From Ochotona curzoniae (taxonomy: Eukaryota > Chordata > Mammalia > Lagomorpha > Ochotonidae), in contig NW_024467121.1 of the NCBI RefSeq assembly GCF_017591425.1, positions 23,882,707-23,946,706 of the forward strand: 64,000 nt of DNA, read 5' to 3'. Positions 10,246 through 23,490 of this stretch are shown one piece after another. A program made the translations under genes and the position numbers. Each line of letters begins with the position of its first letter. Position 1 is the first letter of the stretch. The notes beneath the pieces were generated by a model. The model was given only the letters and a program-made list of their open reading frames with translations. It was not told where the DNA came from and made no database searches.

Positions 10246-12555
10246 ATATTGTAGTACATGGTCAGAATGAGTACTTTGTACAGTGAAATAGCAGATAACC
10301 TTTTTTTCCCCTGTTGGCTTCATTTTAAAATTAATTGGGCACAAATTGCTTTTCTCTTTATTTAATAATATCCATAGGAGAAGCAAATTGCTATTGTGCT
10401 AATCTCATCATCCTGTTGCTTTATTGGGAGTTAACGGACTTTGAGAAAAGTGCTGTCTGTTGCATCCTTAGCACTTCACCGGAGCTTGAGCAGTTGTCAA
10501 GCACTCAGTGATTTGAATAGCACAATGTATGCTTTACTTTCAGTGAGCAGAGTGTCCTGGAATTCTAACCAAGTAATGAAGACCTCATAATAGTCTTGTA
10601 CTCATTTCTTGTTTACTAATAAGATAAATAGAGATTAATCTCTGAATACTGAGATAATGCTATTGTCTGTTTGTTGGCACCTGTTGTAATGTTATTGTCA
10701 TCAGCAATTGACCTGCATTTGAACCTTTGGTAACTTCTTGTGACTTTTTAATTCTACCATACAATAATAACACAAAATTGACATCTGGATATATGTGTCT
10801 AGACTAAAGCCTACTTTACAAAGTGATCATTTATGAGAGTTGAGTAAATAATATTGACATTCTAGCATAAGAGGTCATGTAGATTGAAAATTTAGCAAAA
10901 GCTAGTCCTTTTTAAACAACTCTTAATAAAAGCTCCAGAAAGGAGTCAAAATATGCTTTTAAAGATGTTATTGAAAAATACCTTTACCTACTAAAACATT
11001 TATATTGTTTTATTTTATATTACAAATACTTTTGAAATCATGCCTGTTTTCCATGTTAGCTGTTTCTTTTAAGATATCATTTTCAAACAGTCTCTACTCT
11101 TGAAGTAGGCCTATTTGCTGGTCTAATTCCAACTAGAAAGATACTAATGTTGAAGAACTTGCTGTTTCTGTGTATTGATGATTAGATGAAATGATTAGAT
11201 AAGTGATGATTAGATAATGTAATTTCAGAAATTTCATCATGAGATAGTATTCTTCAAAACTGATTTACATGTGAGCTGATATTCCAGTTTTTTTGATTAC
11301 CGAGACCTTTCTTTACTATTTTATTGTAGACCATGTAAGAAACCATCCAACAAAATGGTTTTGTGGCCAAAATTTTTAATACAAGATAGATTAATTTGAT
11401 TTTTGAATAATATTTGTAAGTGATGTTTGACTTTTTATAAAAGACTGCCACCATTATGTAATGATTTTCCACAACTCAGGACGTAAAAAGTATACACTGA
11501 ACCACTAAATAAATGTAGTTATAGTAATTAGTAGCAATTTTATTAAAAATTAAGACTTCCAGCAACTGTTTAATTAGCCAAAGAATTGAAAATAGGCAAA
11601 ACAGAAACAAAAAAATACTTGCTCCTACAAGAGTAAAGTGCACGTGCTTTGGGACAGTGAGGAAAATATTGTTCACAAAGCCCATACACTTTTACCCTTT
11701 GGGAGAGTTGCACCTTCTTTTGGCAGTTAGTACTGACTTGGTACAACTAATCTGCCCTAAAACATTATTAAAAGAATGTGAGCATATTTAGACATAGTTA
11801 ACGATAGGCAAAAGGAACAGTGAGGAAAGTTTATTAGGGACTTTTTTTTTTAAGTAAAAACAAAATTGTAGAGCATATGTCTTGCCTTGTGCACCATGGA
11901 GAAATACAAGAAGCAATAATAATTTTGTAAAACAAAATAGCCAGTCTGTGAAGAGATTTTAATTAGATAGTGTGTATAGATAACTTGAAAAGGTCTGACA
12001 CCATCAAGTGTAAAATTTTATCTGTTGAAGCAAGAAATGAATTCTGTACTGGTGATATATTGTTTTAAATATTTGAGTATATTTTGACATGGGTTATTTG
12101 TCCTTGTCATGCAGGAAACATTGCAATTTATTTATAGCCCTTGCAAACTGGACTCATCTTTAATAAATTTTTAAAAAATGAATTAAATAGGTTGTAAAAT
12201 GTAGTGTCTAAGAAATCTTATTTTTGTACCAGTGATTTTGTTTGGTTTTCTATGTTACTATCCATGATTCCTGGCTTAATTAACTGAATAAGGAATTCTG
12301 TTAAAACTTGTGTTTTTGTTTGCTGATTGCATTATCCACAATTAATCGTTTGAGGAAAGATTTTTTTAAAACTCTTGTTTGTGTCTATCTTATAATATTG
12401 CTATCATTTTAATGGAAGTGTTCCCCTACCACTGTTCATGTTGTTCTTATTCACTCCCTTTGTGTACCTGCATACTTTTCCAGAATGTCATCCTTTCCTG
12501 TGTGTTATGCCATTCTCACTTCTGAGTCTTATTCCTTTCATATTCTTATTTTTTT

Positions 12556-12715
12556 GCTACTTTTTATTTATTTGTTTATTAGAAACAGAGAGAGAAAGAA
12601 AGGGAGCATTCTCACCTTTTGGATTCTTCCCCAAATACCAATAACAAAACAGGGAGCCAGAACTTCAGTTGAGGTGTCCCATATGGATGGCAGGGACCCA
12701 CCCACTTGAGCCATC
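12556..12715 (-). repeat. CSINE fragment, antisense
   Basis: TTTATTTATTTGTTTATTAG, an AG-rich segment, GGGAGCCAGAACTTCAGTTG and CCCATATGGATGGCAGGGAC are present; the SINE head is missing. Confidence 0.7.
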
Positions 12716-13204
12716 TAATTCAAAAAGTTAGTGATGCTAACTTCTAAGGTGTGCCTTGTTAAGAAACTGGAATTGGGATCAAAGCCAAGTATTCTTGAAT
12801 AGGACAAAGACAACCAAGGAGTGGATCAAATGCCAGCTTCTATGTACAACTGTTAGGTGACCTCTAAATACATTAGGAACAAAGCAATGAACATTGAAAT
12901 CATCTTTCCCCCTAGACATATATGTCTTTTGCTCCTCTTCCCCATATCCAGCAGTTTTGATCATCATCTTGCTCAAAATTACATTATCCCACAGGTGTTC
13001 ACATTAAAATTCTTTGCTCTGTGAAGTTGAAAAAAGATTAATTTGTTTCTAGAAGTATCAGAATGTACCAGTCTACTTTTCAGTACACTAGATTCATGTA
13101 TTGCTTCTAAAGAAGCATAATATAAAGTGATTTGTAATTTCATCTAAGACTTAGAGTAACTATAATTTTCCAATAATTTCATGTTGTAATCACGCAGTTA
13201 TAGT

Positions 13205-13541
13205 AAAAAAATTTTTCATATTTTTATATTTAGAAAGTTACAGAAATGGAGGAGTGATAGATACCGAGAGACAGACAGGCAGACAGATCTTCCATCTCCT
13301 GGTTTATTCTCCAGATGGCCAAAAGGCCAGCACTGGGCCTGACCAGGAGCCAGGAGTTTCATCTTGGTCTCCCATATGGATGGTAGGGACCCAAGCACTT
13401 GAATTGTCTTTTACTGCTTTTCTGAGGCCATCAATAGGGCGCTGTATCCCAAGTGGAACAGCCAGAATGTAAACTGGGACTCATAGGACACCCGTGTTAC
13501 AGGTAGTGGTTTTACCCGCTATACCAATCAATGATGCCTAG
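13205..13541 (-). repeat. Older CSINE, antisense
   Basis: ATATTTAGAAAGTTACAGAA, CAGATCTTCCATCTCCTGGT, CCATATGGATGGTAGGGACC and ACCCGCTATACCAATCAATG give the complete order of an old copy. Confidence 0.8.
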
Positions 13542-14441
13542 TGAAAATTTTAAATTAGTGAAAAACAGGTAGTTTTTTGGGGGGATGTATCACACTCAGC
13601 TCCTAAGTGTTTTTCACTCATTGGTTTTTAACTTGCTTGGAGAAAAAGCTTTGTTTGGAAGCCGTTGTTTCAAAATTGACTTGACCCCATATGCTTTTTG
13701 GAGAAGACCTCTGGTTATATTTGACACCATATTTTTGCTGAAGAGGTTCTAGATTTATGTAAAGATTTGATACTTGATAAGTCTCTTAACATCCTTTAAT
13801 GACCTTCTGAAGCCACAAGAATTTAGAGCACAAGTACAATTTTCAGGCATTCTCAGAGTAACATATAGAAAAAAAATGTGTAGTCATTGGTGGTAATTAG
13901 AATTTCAGTCTTTTTATAAAGAAAGAATTTCTAACTTTTGAAAGTACTGAACATCCTTTAAAGTTGAGATGCATTACATTTTTGTATTTGTTTTTTCTTT
14001 GTAATCATCACTACCTTATTACTATTGCCCATTTTATTTTTCTTTCTGATGTCAGAGTCAAGTTCTTAATTGTTTGAAAAAAGGTAGGGGGTTTGAAAGT
14101 AAATTTAGTGTTCATTAGTGTTTTGAAGACAAACTGTTACAGGTGATAAAGTATGTCTTAAGTGTTGCATTGATTGACCATCCTTTTAAAGTTAAAATTT
14201 GAAGAAAGCAAGCAAGCCCTATTCGCTTATTTATAAAGGGCTCATTGTTGACTGGTAAAATTTGAATGAGAACCATTGCAATTGAGGGCAGTTTGCTGAG
14301 CCTGTTACTGAAAAGAACATATGACTTTGGTTTGAAAAGGAGGATGGAGTCAAAAACAAATGGCACTTTTGTATATGCTTCTGATTTCCTACCTAGGGTT
14401 CTTTTCTTCTCTGTTATGTAATTTCCTTTTTTTGTGTCCAG

Positions 14442-15085
14442 GAAATAAACATGATGATGGTACACAGAGCGATTCAGAGAATGCCGGTGCTCACAGGCGC
14501 TGTAGCAAACGAGCAACTCTTGAGGAGCATTTAAGGCGCCACCATTCTGAACAGAAAAAGTTGCAGAAGGTTCAGGCCGCTGAAAAGCATCAAGACCAAG
14601 CTGTTGTAAGTCAAACTGCTTTTATGATTGCGTTCTTTGATGAAGACAATCCCAAAAAAAGAAGGTCATATTCTTTCACTCAAAGTACGGGAGTCTCGAA
14701 TCAGGAAACTGCAAATTCACTACCACATACAAAATTTGAAAAAGCAAAGTCTCCAACAGCAGATGCCAAAGTGGTTTCTTTGTCTTTACAGACTAGCTCT
14801 GCGCATCACAGAGGGGGGCATGGTGTTCCACATGGGAAATTGTTAAAACAGAAATCAGAGGAGCCATCGGTGTCAATACCCTTCCTACAAACTGCATTAT
14901 TAAGAAGTTCAGGGAGTCTTGGGCACAGACCAAGCCAGGAGATGGATAAAGTGTTAAAAAATCAAGCCACTTCTGCCACTTCTGAAAAGGATAATGATGA
15001 TGACCAAAGTGACAAGGGTACTTATACCATTGAGTTAGAGAATCCCAACAGTGAGGAAGTGGAAGCAAGAAAAATGATTGACAAG
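14442..15085 (+). CDS. CEP170: CEP170 exon B (644 nt, phase 1-0) with an in-frame internal candidate intron
   Basis: The acceptor is TTTGTGTCCAG at 14431-14441 and the donor is GACAAG|GTAAAT at 15085/15086. The exon encodes [19 protein letters not shown], a basic helix-like stretch ([20 protein letters not shown]), a variable segment ([20 protein letters not shown] onward), then [20 protein letters not shown] and the acidic [20 protein letters not shown]. The last codons read MIDK and join VFGVDDNQ in exon C. The variable segment (14606-14791, 62 codons) is bordered by splice-like sites. As I recall, human isoforms differ by this same segment: one form runs straight from QAV into TSSAHH. The exon is Ser/Thr-rich with several SP and RxxS sites, which fits a heavily phosphorylated centrosomal protein. 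Open frame upstream of 14442 is intron. Confidence 0.95.
14606..14791 (+). other. CEP170: Candidate exitron (alternatively spliced intron inside exon B)
   Basis: The 186-nt stretch begins with GTAAGT directly after GCTGTT. It ends with a pyrimidine-rich run and CTTTACAG before ACTAGCTCTGCG. It starts on a codon boundary and its length is 62 codons, so removing it keeps the frame and joins Ala-Val to Thr-Ser-Ser-Ala. The stretch is itself fully open and coding. Human CEP170 isoforms with and without this peptide are known from memory. The site strengths are seen directly; use in this species is inferred. Confidence 0.75.
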
Positions 15086-15934
15086 GTAAATAATTGAAAT
15101 TTGGACATGATGTTAGTTGTTGTGTGGTATGTTTGACTGTGGAAAATTAATAGGGAGTCAACCTGAAATGTTCTGTTGTAGCCAGTAATACTAGAACATT
15201 TAGGGTTTTGTTAGAGAACTGTAAGACTAACAATAAGACCAAAATGCTTTTATTTTACTGTTTTCTGAACTTGCCTAAGTTTTGTTTCAGCTGTGCTGTG
15301 CATTTAAAGTGTTTGGCCCTTATAAAGTGTGTAAATTTGCAATGGACTTTATAGCAGTAGTATACTTTGGGCATTTTTACTTTGCACTCATTTATAAACA
15401 AAAGTAAATAAGTAAAAAATTAAAATTCATACAAATTGTTATTAACATAAATATAAATGTTAGTTGTTAATAGTTAACTGTAAGTTTCCTGCCTACTGGC
15501 TTCATGTTGGAAGCAGATGAAAATTCTATACCTATAAAACAATATCATGGAATATAATAATGACAAAAAAATACAAAAAAATTGCAGAAAGTAATGTTAA
15601 AAATATACACATTTTAGTTAATTTTGTTCTTGGTTCAAATTTTCTTAATTTCTTATTCTCTGATGTCTTTGATTAAAAAGTAAAGCATGAAAAGGAAATC
15701 AGGGTTTTTATGTTTATAAATCATGATAAATTATACTTTGCATGAGTTCTTTCATGTTATTGATGAATATATATGATGATGATCATGGTAATGACAAGTT
15801 GACTTCAGGATCACTCTTTTGTACTTCCTGGGAAATAATAGCAAAAATTTTACTAAACATTATTCTTTTTAAAAAACCTGCAACTACTTAAATACGCCCC
15901 ATGGAAGCAGCATTAACATTACTCTGTTGCATCT

Positions 15935-16045
15935 TAGAAGTAGATTCTCAGGCTACCCCAAGTGTGCTCAGTCAGAATCTGCATTAAAAAGATATCAAGG
16001 TGATTTCTATGCACATTAGCATTTGAGATGCACATCTAAATGATG
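15935..16045 (+). mobile_element. MER5A-like hAT-Charlie MITE fragment
   Basis: GATTCTCAGGCTACCCCA, GTCAGAATCTGCATTAAAA, AAGGTGATTTCTATGCACAT, TAGCATTTGAGATGCACATC parallel the remembered MER5A consensus. Old and diverged. Confidence 0.6.
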
Positions 16046-16429
16046 AGTTTTCAGATCATCTCTGAGTGAGCAGGATAACCCTTTGAGTTGCAGGGAAAAT
16101 TTTAGGACTTATGTTAGCTTTTAATTTCCTACATTTTAATTTTTTTTGAGAGTATGTACTATGGTGCAGACAACTGATTACTACTTTGATACATATATGC
16201 AGCATCTAATATATACGCGTTGAGGAGTACATGTTTAAAATCTTTTGTTTTTGGAATATACAACTCCATACCTTTGGAGACCAATTTGTCTAGTTGTGAA
16301 TAAGAGAAATATAGGATTTGAGAAACATTATTTCATTCATAGTAATTGAGCTTTTTCATTATAAGATTATTTTTATAAAGAGGGATTATATATATTGCAA
16401 TAATTAAGAAAAGGGATAGGGAATTATGT

Positions 16430-16585
16430 ATGAGCTCTGTAAAATTCTTAGGTAAATTAACCTTTTTAAACCTGTTTTTTAATCTGTAAAATGGATGAAC
16501 TTGCTAGATAATTAAGTTCATTAAAAGCTATAAAAGGCTTACCATAGTGCCTATTTTAAGAGCTCTATAAATGTTTGCTGTTTAA
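16430..16585 (+). repeat. MIR (ancient mammalian SINE), sense
   Basis: GTAAATTAACCTTTTTAAAC, TTAATCTGTAAAATGGATGA and TACCATAGTGCCTATTTTAA before TAAATGTTTG match the MIR core and tail pattern. Confidence 0.65.
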
Positions 16586-18884
16586 TACCCTTACTAGGAG
16601 TTTCCACATCTGCATCTTTATACAAATTACTGACATGTCCTAGAAAGTACTTGCATCATTGAAAGGGTCAAATATGAAGCTTAGTGGGTGATACAGTGCA
16701 AGGGACTAGACCTTCAGGACACAGAAAACTGAGAAAGAAGTCACTGTCGCAGATGAGGCTTCTTCAGGCACTACTGGATACATAAAAAGTGATCACAAAA
16801 CCATAACTGTCTGTAATTACTGGGAACATTGCTTTTTCCTTAAAGAGAGCCCCAGTTTTGACAACAACTTGTGTGGTCACACTATGCACAGAGAAACCCA
16901 AGATTTTAGAGCAGGATTCACTGAATAATGGTGGTGTATCTCATTCCTGCTTTATATAAACCAGAAAAACAAAGCTTCGGTCATATTGCAGGGAAGACGT
17001 GGTCCTCTACATAGTCTTGTGACTACTAGAAAAAAAGAACTTAGATTCTGTTTTCTGTGGTTAGAGCTGGAAGTCAGATTCAGACTATTTGACGCCAGGC
17101 TGTGGAGAAACAAAAGCAGGGCTCCAGGAATCAGGTGTCTGTAACCCCTAGGTATGGAGAAAACAAAGGCCAAGCATAGCTAGAATGAAAGCATCAAAAG
17201 CACTTGGGGAAGATGGGTAATCATTCAGGCACCATATCAAATTGCCTGGATGAACTCAAGTCATCCATCTTCTCACTTGTGGAATTTTATTGCATAGAAG
17301 TGAGAGCCATCAACAGTTGTCATCTTGAATTTGAATATTCTTTGGTCCTGAAAACTTGCATGTTGTCTCACTGCTTTCATTCCATCATTTGAGAGCTGTT
17401 TTATGTGATTGATCATACATTTTACCTTCACTATTGACTGTACCAAGCTTTATGTTAGGGTGGAGTCACTCAAATTGAAAAGACTGAATTCTTTCCCTCA
17501 AGAAGTAAATATGTAATGGTATATGAATATACAAGAGGAAACCAATAAATTAAAAAATCATATCGTTGAATGTTTTAATAGGCTTCTGTCACTGGAGGAA
17601 AGGCACCAATGGTTTCTAAGATATTGGTTTGTTAATGTCCCTGCCTGAGACAAGTCTTTAGACATTCAAATCTAGAGAAACCCCCAGATGCTTTCATCAG
17701 CTTGTTTAATTTTCAGCAAAAGCTTTATCACTTCTTTACCATTATGTATTGATTTACCTCCTCTTCCCTAACCCCCCCAAAAAGACAGACACAGACACAG
17801 TGCACTTACATATGCAGATGAAACTCACATGAATGCAGTGATGCAGTGTCAGCATATAAAATGTCCTCAGTAAGGACTGAATTAAATTGCCGAAAGCTAA
17901 ATTTGGAAACATACATAATCATACACAAAGTAGGCTTGATATTTAGTGTTTTCCAAAAAATATGGAATAATCCACTCAAGTGTATAGGTGGGATTAGACT
18001 AGATTTTATGTGGTTGTGTGTCATAGAACTAAGGACTTTAGATTTTTTTCCATATTGAATGCAGTGAGAACCATTGAACACGTTTAAGCAAGGTGATGGC
18101 ATGGTCAAATTCTAGCTGTCATTGGAAGTGTGGACTGAAAGTTGCAATGGCCAGAAACAAGGAAGGTAATTTAAAAGCTGATATTATGCAGTAAAATACC
18201 GGATTTTATTCAAACCAAAAATACAGATTTGGGGGTTAGTGGAGATTTAGAGGGTAATTAAATTATGCAAAATATGAGAATATATATAGTGAAAAGAGAA
18301 AAATTATATTTTTAGCAACACTAACAGTGATGGACAGTGGAACAAAGGAAACTGCAAAGTATCAGAAGAATAAAGAGAAATCAAAGAAAAACAGTGTCTC
18401 AGAATCAAAAACAGAGCCAAAAAGAAGTAAACAACTATTGCGCATGAACACACTGATATTAACTAGGATAAACATTGAATATCTTTTCAGTTTTTTTCTG
18501 AAAGTACATGTGTTCCTAGGACCAGTGACGATGACTAGAATGCATTTTTTGCATATTTCCTGTAGAGAAGTTTTATTAAAGTAAAATGGGAACCCCTTTA
18601 AAGAGATGATCAAGCTGAAATATCAACTTTATTTTCTGTTCTTGGTAGCAGCTAAAAGATACTGAGGAAAAAAAAAAGACACTGAGGCATCTTTTTTTTC
18701 CCAGTCTTTAACTTATAGAACAGTAGCATTTTGGTTTATATTTTTCTGTTGTGTCTATCAATAGATAAACCTTTTTGTATGAGTGTCCCCAAATTTACTA
18801 TTTATAATAGCAGTTTTAAAATCCTGTTAAGTTTTATATAGAAGCCTAAAAGAAAAGGATTTTAACAAGAAAGTACTGCAGCAA

Positions 18885-19030
18885 GCATGTGGTATAGCAG
18901 GCTAAGTTGCTTTTTAAGATGCTTAAATTCAAAGTAGAGGCTGGACTCCTCAGCTTCTAATGCCAATTTTCTGCTAATGCACCTCCTTGGAGACCCTCAG
19001 ATGATGTCTTAAGCCCCAGACACTAATGAG
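18885..19030 (+). repeat. Degenerate CSINE, sense
   Basis: GGTATAGCAGGCTAAGTTGC and TTCTGCTAATGCACCTCCTTGG follow the old sense SINE order with internal loss. Confidence 0.55.
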
Positions 19031-19353
19031 GTAGACTGGAAGGATGCGTTTCATGAAAATAGTTTTAAAAATCTAAAGGAGGAAATGCTGTTGAGTCCCT
19101 GGATTAAAGACAGTTATCTTCTATGATAAAAATAATCCTCAGTCTGCCTTCCCCCTCTCAAAACTTTATATTTAGCTTTCCAGAGAGACCATCACATTTT
19201 GAGTTTCCTCTCTTTACTCCTCAATCCAAATGGCTGCCAAGAGGAGGATCCTGACAGAGCTACTTCTTAGCCTTCTTGGCTGAGTGAGTAAGACACACAG
19301 CTAAATCCTAAATGGATGAGAAAAATACACTCTAGAAGGCTTGAGATACTATC

Positions 19354-19689
19354 TTTTTTTTTTTTTTTTAGAGATTTATTTATTTTTGGAAAGTCAGATA
19401 TACAAAGTGGAGGAGAGACAGAGAGGATGATCTTCCGTCTAATGATTCACTCCCCAAGTGAGCGCAATGGCCGATGCTATGCCGATCCAAAGCCAGGAGC
19501 CAGGGACTTCTGGGTATCCCACACAGGTGCAGGGTCCCAAAGCTTTGGCCCATCCTCGACTGCTTTCCCAGGCCACAAGCAGGGAGCTGGATGGGAAGTG
19601 GAGCTGCCGGGATTAAAACTGGTGCCCATATGGGATCCCGGCATGTTCAAGGCGAGGACTTTAGCCGCTAGGCCACTCCGCCAGGCCGA
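19354..19689 (-). repeat. CSINE, antisense, young, with target-site duplications
   Basis: Long poly-T (19354-19368), AGAGATTTATTTATTTTTGG, CACTCCCCAAGTGAGCGCAA, CATATGGGATCCCGGCATGT, CACTCCGCCAGGCC. Duplications GAGATACTATC lie at 19343-19353 and 19690-19700. Confidence 0.94.
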
Positions 19690-20554
19690 GAGATACTATC
19701 CTTTTAAAAGAAATAATCTCTTCCCCATACATTTCATGTTATGGAAGAGTTCACCAGATACTTCTTTCTTGAATTTTGACTCTTGTCTATTGTGGCAACT
19801 TAACTTCCCTGCTCAAATACCTCTTGTTAGTATATTCTGTTTCCTCACAGGCCCTGGTCATTGCTGATGCTGTAGGCAACAGGTAGTTGGAAAGAACCCA
19901 GACTCGGGAGAACAATAACAGGAGTAGAAAAACATCTTACAGCAGTGAATAGAGCAGTTTAAAAAACAAAAAGTGCTGGAAGCCTAAATCTAAACTGTAA
20001 AGGTCACAGCAACATTTTAGATTAAATCCATATCAGAACCAAGGGAATCATGATAAGCCACAGACAAAATCCATGGCGACAGTACCCAGTAGAACAATGC
20101 AGAGGAAGGCTAAGTGACAGAGTGTACTCAGATACAAAGGCAGATGTGTTTGGAATCTATAGGAGTTGGAGATCACAATAAAGGAGGACCTTGATAACAA
20201 AGTCAGTTTTTTGACTTTGATCTAACATTTTTTTTCCTTCTGCTGAACAACTTTTAAAAATTTTTTCTATTAGGAGAATTTGCTTTTGGTCTCTCTGATT
20301 CTATTTAACACTTCTTAACTACCTCCAGGTAGAGGAAACCTCTTGCTATGTAGAGTCCCAAAGGTTCTCCAGGAACCTTTTGTTTTTACAGTTGAAAGCA
20401 TAACATTTGATAGATTGGTCTTCATTTTCCATGATCTACTTATGTCTGAAATGATATTTTCCTGCTTGAGAAGCTTTTCACCTATTGTGCCCTTTGTCTA
20501 GTTAATTGTCCTGTGTGTTTGTCATGCCCAGCTTCCCATACTTCACTTATTTGA

Positions 20555-20800
20555 TCTTGTGTTGTTTTCATTGTGATAAAATACTCACAAAATAGACCCC
20601 TTGCCTATTTAAAGGCTACAGTTCATTGTGATTAAATACATTCATAATGTTGTACACCATCAACACCATCTATCCCTATAACTCTTTATGTCTCATGTAA
20701 CAGAAACTTTATGCTCATTTAATAATTACAGTTAAGTTAAAGAGCCTTCCTGTAGCCACCCTATCTAAATTATCCCTCACCTCTTAAGATTCTCCCTCAG
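20555..20800 (-). mobile_element. Ancient L1 3' end, antisense
   Basis: TTGTGATAAAATACTCACAA, GTGATTAAATACATTCATAA and TGTTGTACACCATCAACACC match the well-known antisense 3' UTR of old mammalian L1M families. It is followed by a MIR/L2-like scrap (TGCATGGCATATAGTAAACC, about 20895-20925). Confidence 0.65.
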
Positions 20801-20924
20801 ATTACCATGATTTCTTTTTAATAGAACAATCTTTATTTTTTTGTCCTCACTAGAATATTTTTCATACTCATTTGTTCCTCATGCCTCAATTAGTGCATGG
20901 CATATAGTAAACCGTCAATAAGTT

Positions 20925-21187
20925 TTTACTTTGAAAGTCAGTTACAGAGAGAAAATTAAATCTTCCATCTGCTGGCTCACTCCTCAGATGACTATAGTTA
21001 CCAGGGCTGAGTCGAATCAAAGCCAGAAGCCAGGAGCGCCATCTGAGTCTTCCACATGGGTAGCAGGGACCTATTTGAAGCATCTTCTGTTGCTTATCTC
21101 AAGCCATTAAGAGGGTGCAGGATCAGAAGTGGAGCAGCCAGAACTCAAACCAGCACCCAAGTAGGATGCTGACATCATGGGCGATGT
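20925..21187 (-). repeat. Older CSINE, antisense
   Basis: AAAGTCAGTTACAGAGAGAA, CTTCCATCTGCTGGCTCACT, GATGACTATAGTTACCAGGG and GATCAGAAGTGGAGCAGCC follow the antisense order. Confidence 0.8.
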
Positions 21188-21834
21188 TTTTTTCTGCTTC
21201 TCCATAAAATCATCCTCTCAAATACATTTTAAGTAAATGAATGAAACAAGTATTTTGTGAAATACCTTTGTGTTTATTTTAGCTTTCATGTATGAGTTTA
21301 TTGGTTGATTAAATCCAACCAGCATTCCACCCCCCCAAATTTTTCTGTGTTTCACTTGCAGAGAAAGTTATATCTACTTAAAATGTATAGTTTCAGGTGT
21401 GATTTGTGAGATAAACTTAGCTTTTAATAATAAATTGGAATCTACAGAACAGTACACATTGTGCCAGTAGAAATTTCAGCGTAAAAATCAGTTTGGTAAG
21501 AAAAGGAGTTGATGGTGACTGATGAGAATCAAAATTGTAGGGATGGGATCTTGAAATGCATGACAAGGAAGTGAGCCATTAAAGAGGGAAATCCCACATT
21601 TTAACTTTAGAATTAGTGCACTAGATCTGAGGATAGCTTGGATAAAAGAACAAGAGAAAGATGTTGAAAAGAAAGGGATCATGTTGTAAGATTAAGGTTA
21701 GGAATAGGAAGAATCAGGGATACGGAATCAGTTAAGATAGACAAAAAGGGCTTGAGAACACATTTTTTACTCAGGCAGACATCTACCCGAAGCAAAGCAA
21801 ACTGTTGATTGTCTCTTCCCATTCCTTTCCCTTC

Positions 21835-22140
21835 CAGCTCCTTGGGTAGCCACTCATCCATTGTTTGTATGTATGGACTTCCTGTTTCTGGAAAGGAAAT
21901 CATATCATGTGTGATCTTTTGTGTCTGGATACTTTCCCTAAGACTAATGGTGGCAAGGTCATCTGTGTTGTTATGTATATTAATACTTTATCCCCACTTT
22001 TGTGGCCATTTAAATATATCATTATGTGGATAAGCCACATCTTATTATGCATTCACCCATTTATGAACATTTGGGCTATTTGTATTTCTGCCTTTGGCCA
22101 TTGTGAATAATGCTGTTATGAATATCTATGTACATGTATT
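21835..22140 (-). mobile_element. Ancient L1 3' UTR, antisense
   Basis: CATTTATGAACATTTGGGCT, GGCCATTGTGAATAATGCTG and TATGAATATCTATGTACATG are the characteristic antisense wording of L1MA/MB-type 3' regions. Confidence 0.7.
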
Positions 22141-22319
22141 TATGTGTGTGCCATGAAACGTTATAAAAAGTTATAGAACCTCTGCACTCCAACAATTTTG
22201 TCTGGATTTTAAATCAAAAAAGTTCATTTCAATAATGCTATAAAAATCATAGTTAAACTTTCATAATCATTCCATTCCATTTTAAGGGGTTTTTCTTTTT
22301 AAAATTGAAATTAGATTTT

Positions 22320-22490
22320 TGCTGGAACATTATAAACTTATATATATATGTACATATATACACAAACATATAAATATATGTGTTTGTATATATGTGTGTA
22401 TACATTATATTTGTATACGTATACATTTGTAATGTTAATTTATAATAAATATATGTAAATTGATATATGTGTATATATATAATACAACCC
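22320..22490. repeat. AT/GT-rich low-complexity tract
   Basis: Mixed TATATA, ACATATA and TGTGTATA units, imperfect. Confidence 0.8.
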
Positions 22491-23189
22491 CTGAAGCCAT
22501 CTTGATTAAGTCTCTTGACATTAGTGACTAGAACACTGCCTAGTTATTACGGTGATTATGTGTCAGATGATTTTCCTAGGCCACAAAAACCTCTGTAGTG
22601 CTATGCATTCCCTGTAATTACCCAGGGAAGTCTTTGTTCATTGGAGAAAGAGTTGTTCTGCTCACCTGAGATTGAAACTTGAGTATGTTTTTTTTTTTCC
22701 TTAACCGTCTTCACAAGATTCATTTAAGTGTAACACTGTCCTTATGCTACAGAAGTTTGGTATTTAATCTACCACTAAGTTCTCACTCCCGTGGGAAGGT
22801 AGATTTTTACATTTCAGTACAGTTTGATATTTTAAAATTAATCAATTAAAAAAGCATTAGCATTTTATCCTACATTATTGTTAACATACCTATACACCTA
22901 AGCCTTTACTTACCGCGAGCCTCTTTTCACACTGGTCTCTAATTTTTGCAACAATTACTAAAAATCTTACATAATGTCCACCTTTTCCTAGGTTTGACTT
23001 TTACTATGTATGCTAGACTGTTATATCTGGAGATTGTTTAGTCTCTTTAAACTGAACACTGAAATCTGATTATAGTCTAATTCTTACAGAAATTTGTTTT
23101 TAATTATAAAGCCACCCCTTTATTTGATTATTTTAGAAAACTTTTCTGTTTTTTAATAAACCTCCACAAAGCCTAAGCCATATTATTTC

Positions 23190-23490
23190 GTTTGTTTTTT
23201 AAAAAAAATTTAACAGTAACTATACATGTTTTTGGGTGTGATAGAATATTTCAATACATGTACTCATCAAATAATTATAGTCCCCATGAAACTGTGTCAT
23301 AAAATGAAATGTAATTAATAAAAAAATTACAGTCAGCATTTCTCCTTTGTTGATACTACTTATCATGGTACCTGGTAACTCCTGTTTTCTATTTACTCAT
23401 AACATGTAATAGATTATTGTGAACTTTTATCACTGCACAAAGCTATGTAACTCTAGGAACTTACTCCTTGGACCCAACTCTTAGTCAGTA
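23190..23490 (-). mobile_element. Ancient L1 3' UTR, antisense
   Basis: GGGTGTGATAGAATATTTCAATA, CATGTACTCATCAAATAATT and AACTTACTCCTTGGACCC follow the antisense L1MA-type 3' UTR order. Confidence 0.6.

Larger units (their letters stand above)
9394..14441 (+). other. CEP170: Intron A-B (5.0 kb)
   Basis: Intron contents are three antisense older SINEs (10025-10245, 12556-12715, 13205-13541) and a short (AT)n at about 9648-9665. The stretches 10250-12550 and 13550-14430 are A/T-rich with no gene or repeat that I can name. Confidence 0.85.

Noticed and set aside
19316..19867. 183-codon + strand ORF
   Set aside because: Most of it is an antisense SINE read through; the recurring PKPGARDF, GAGSQSFGPSSTAFPGHKQG peptides occur in every copy.
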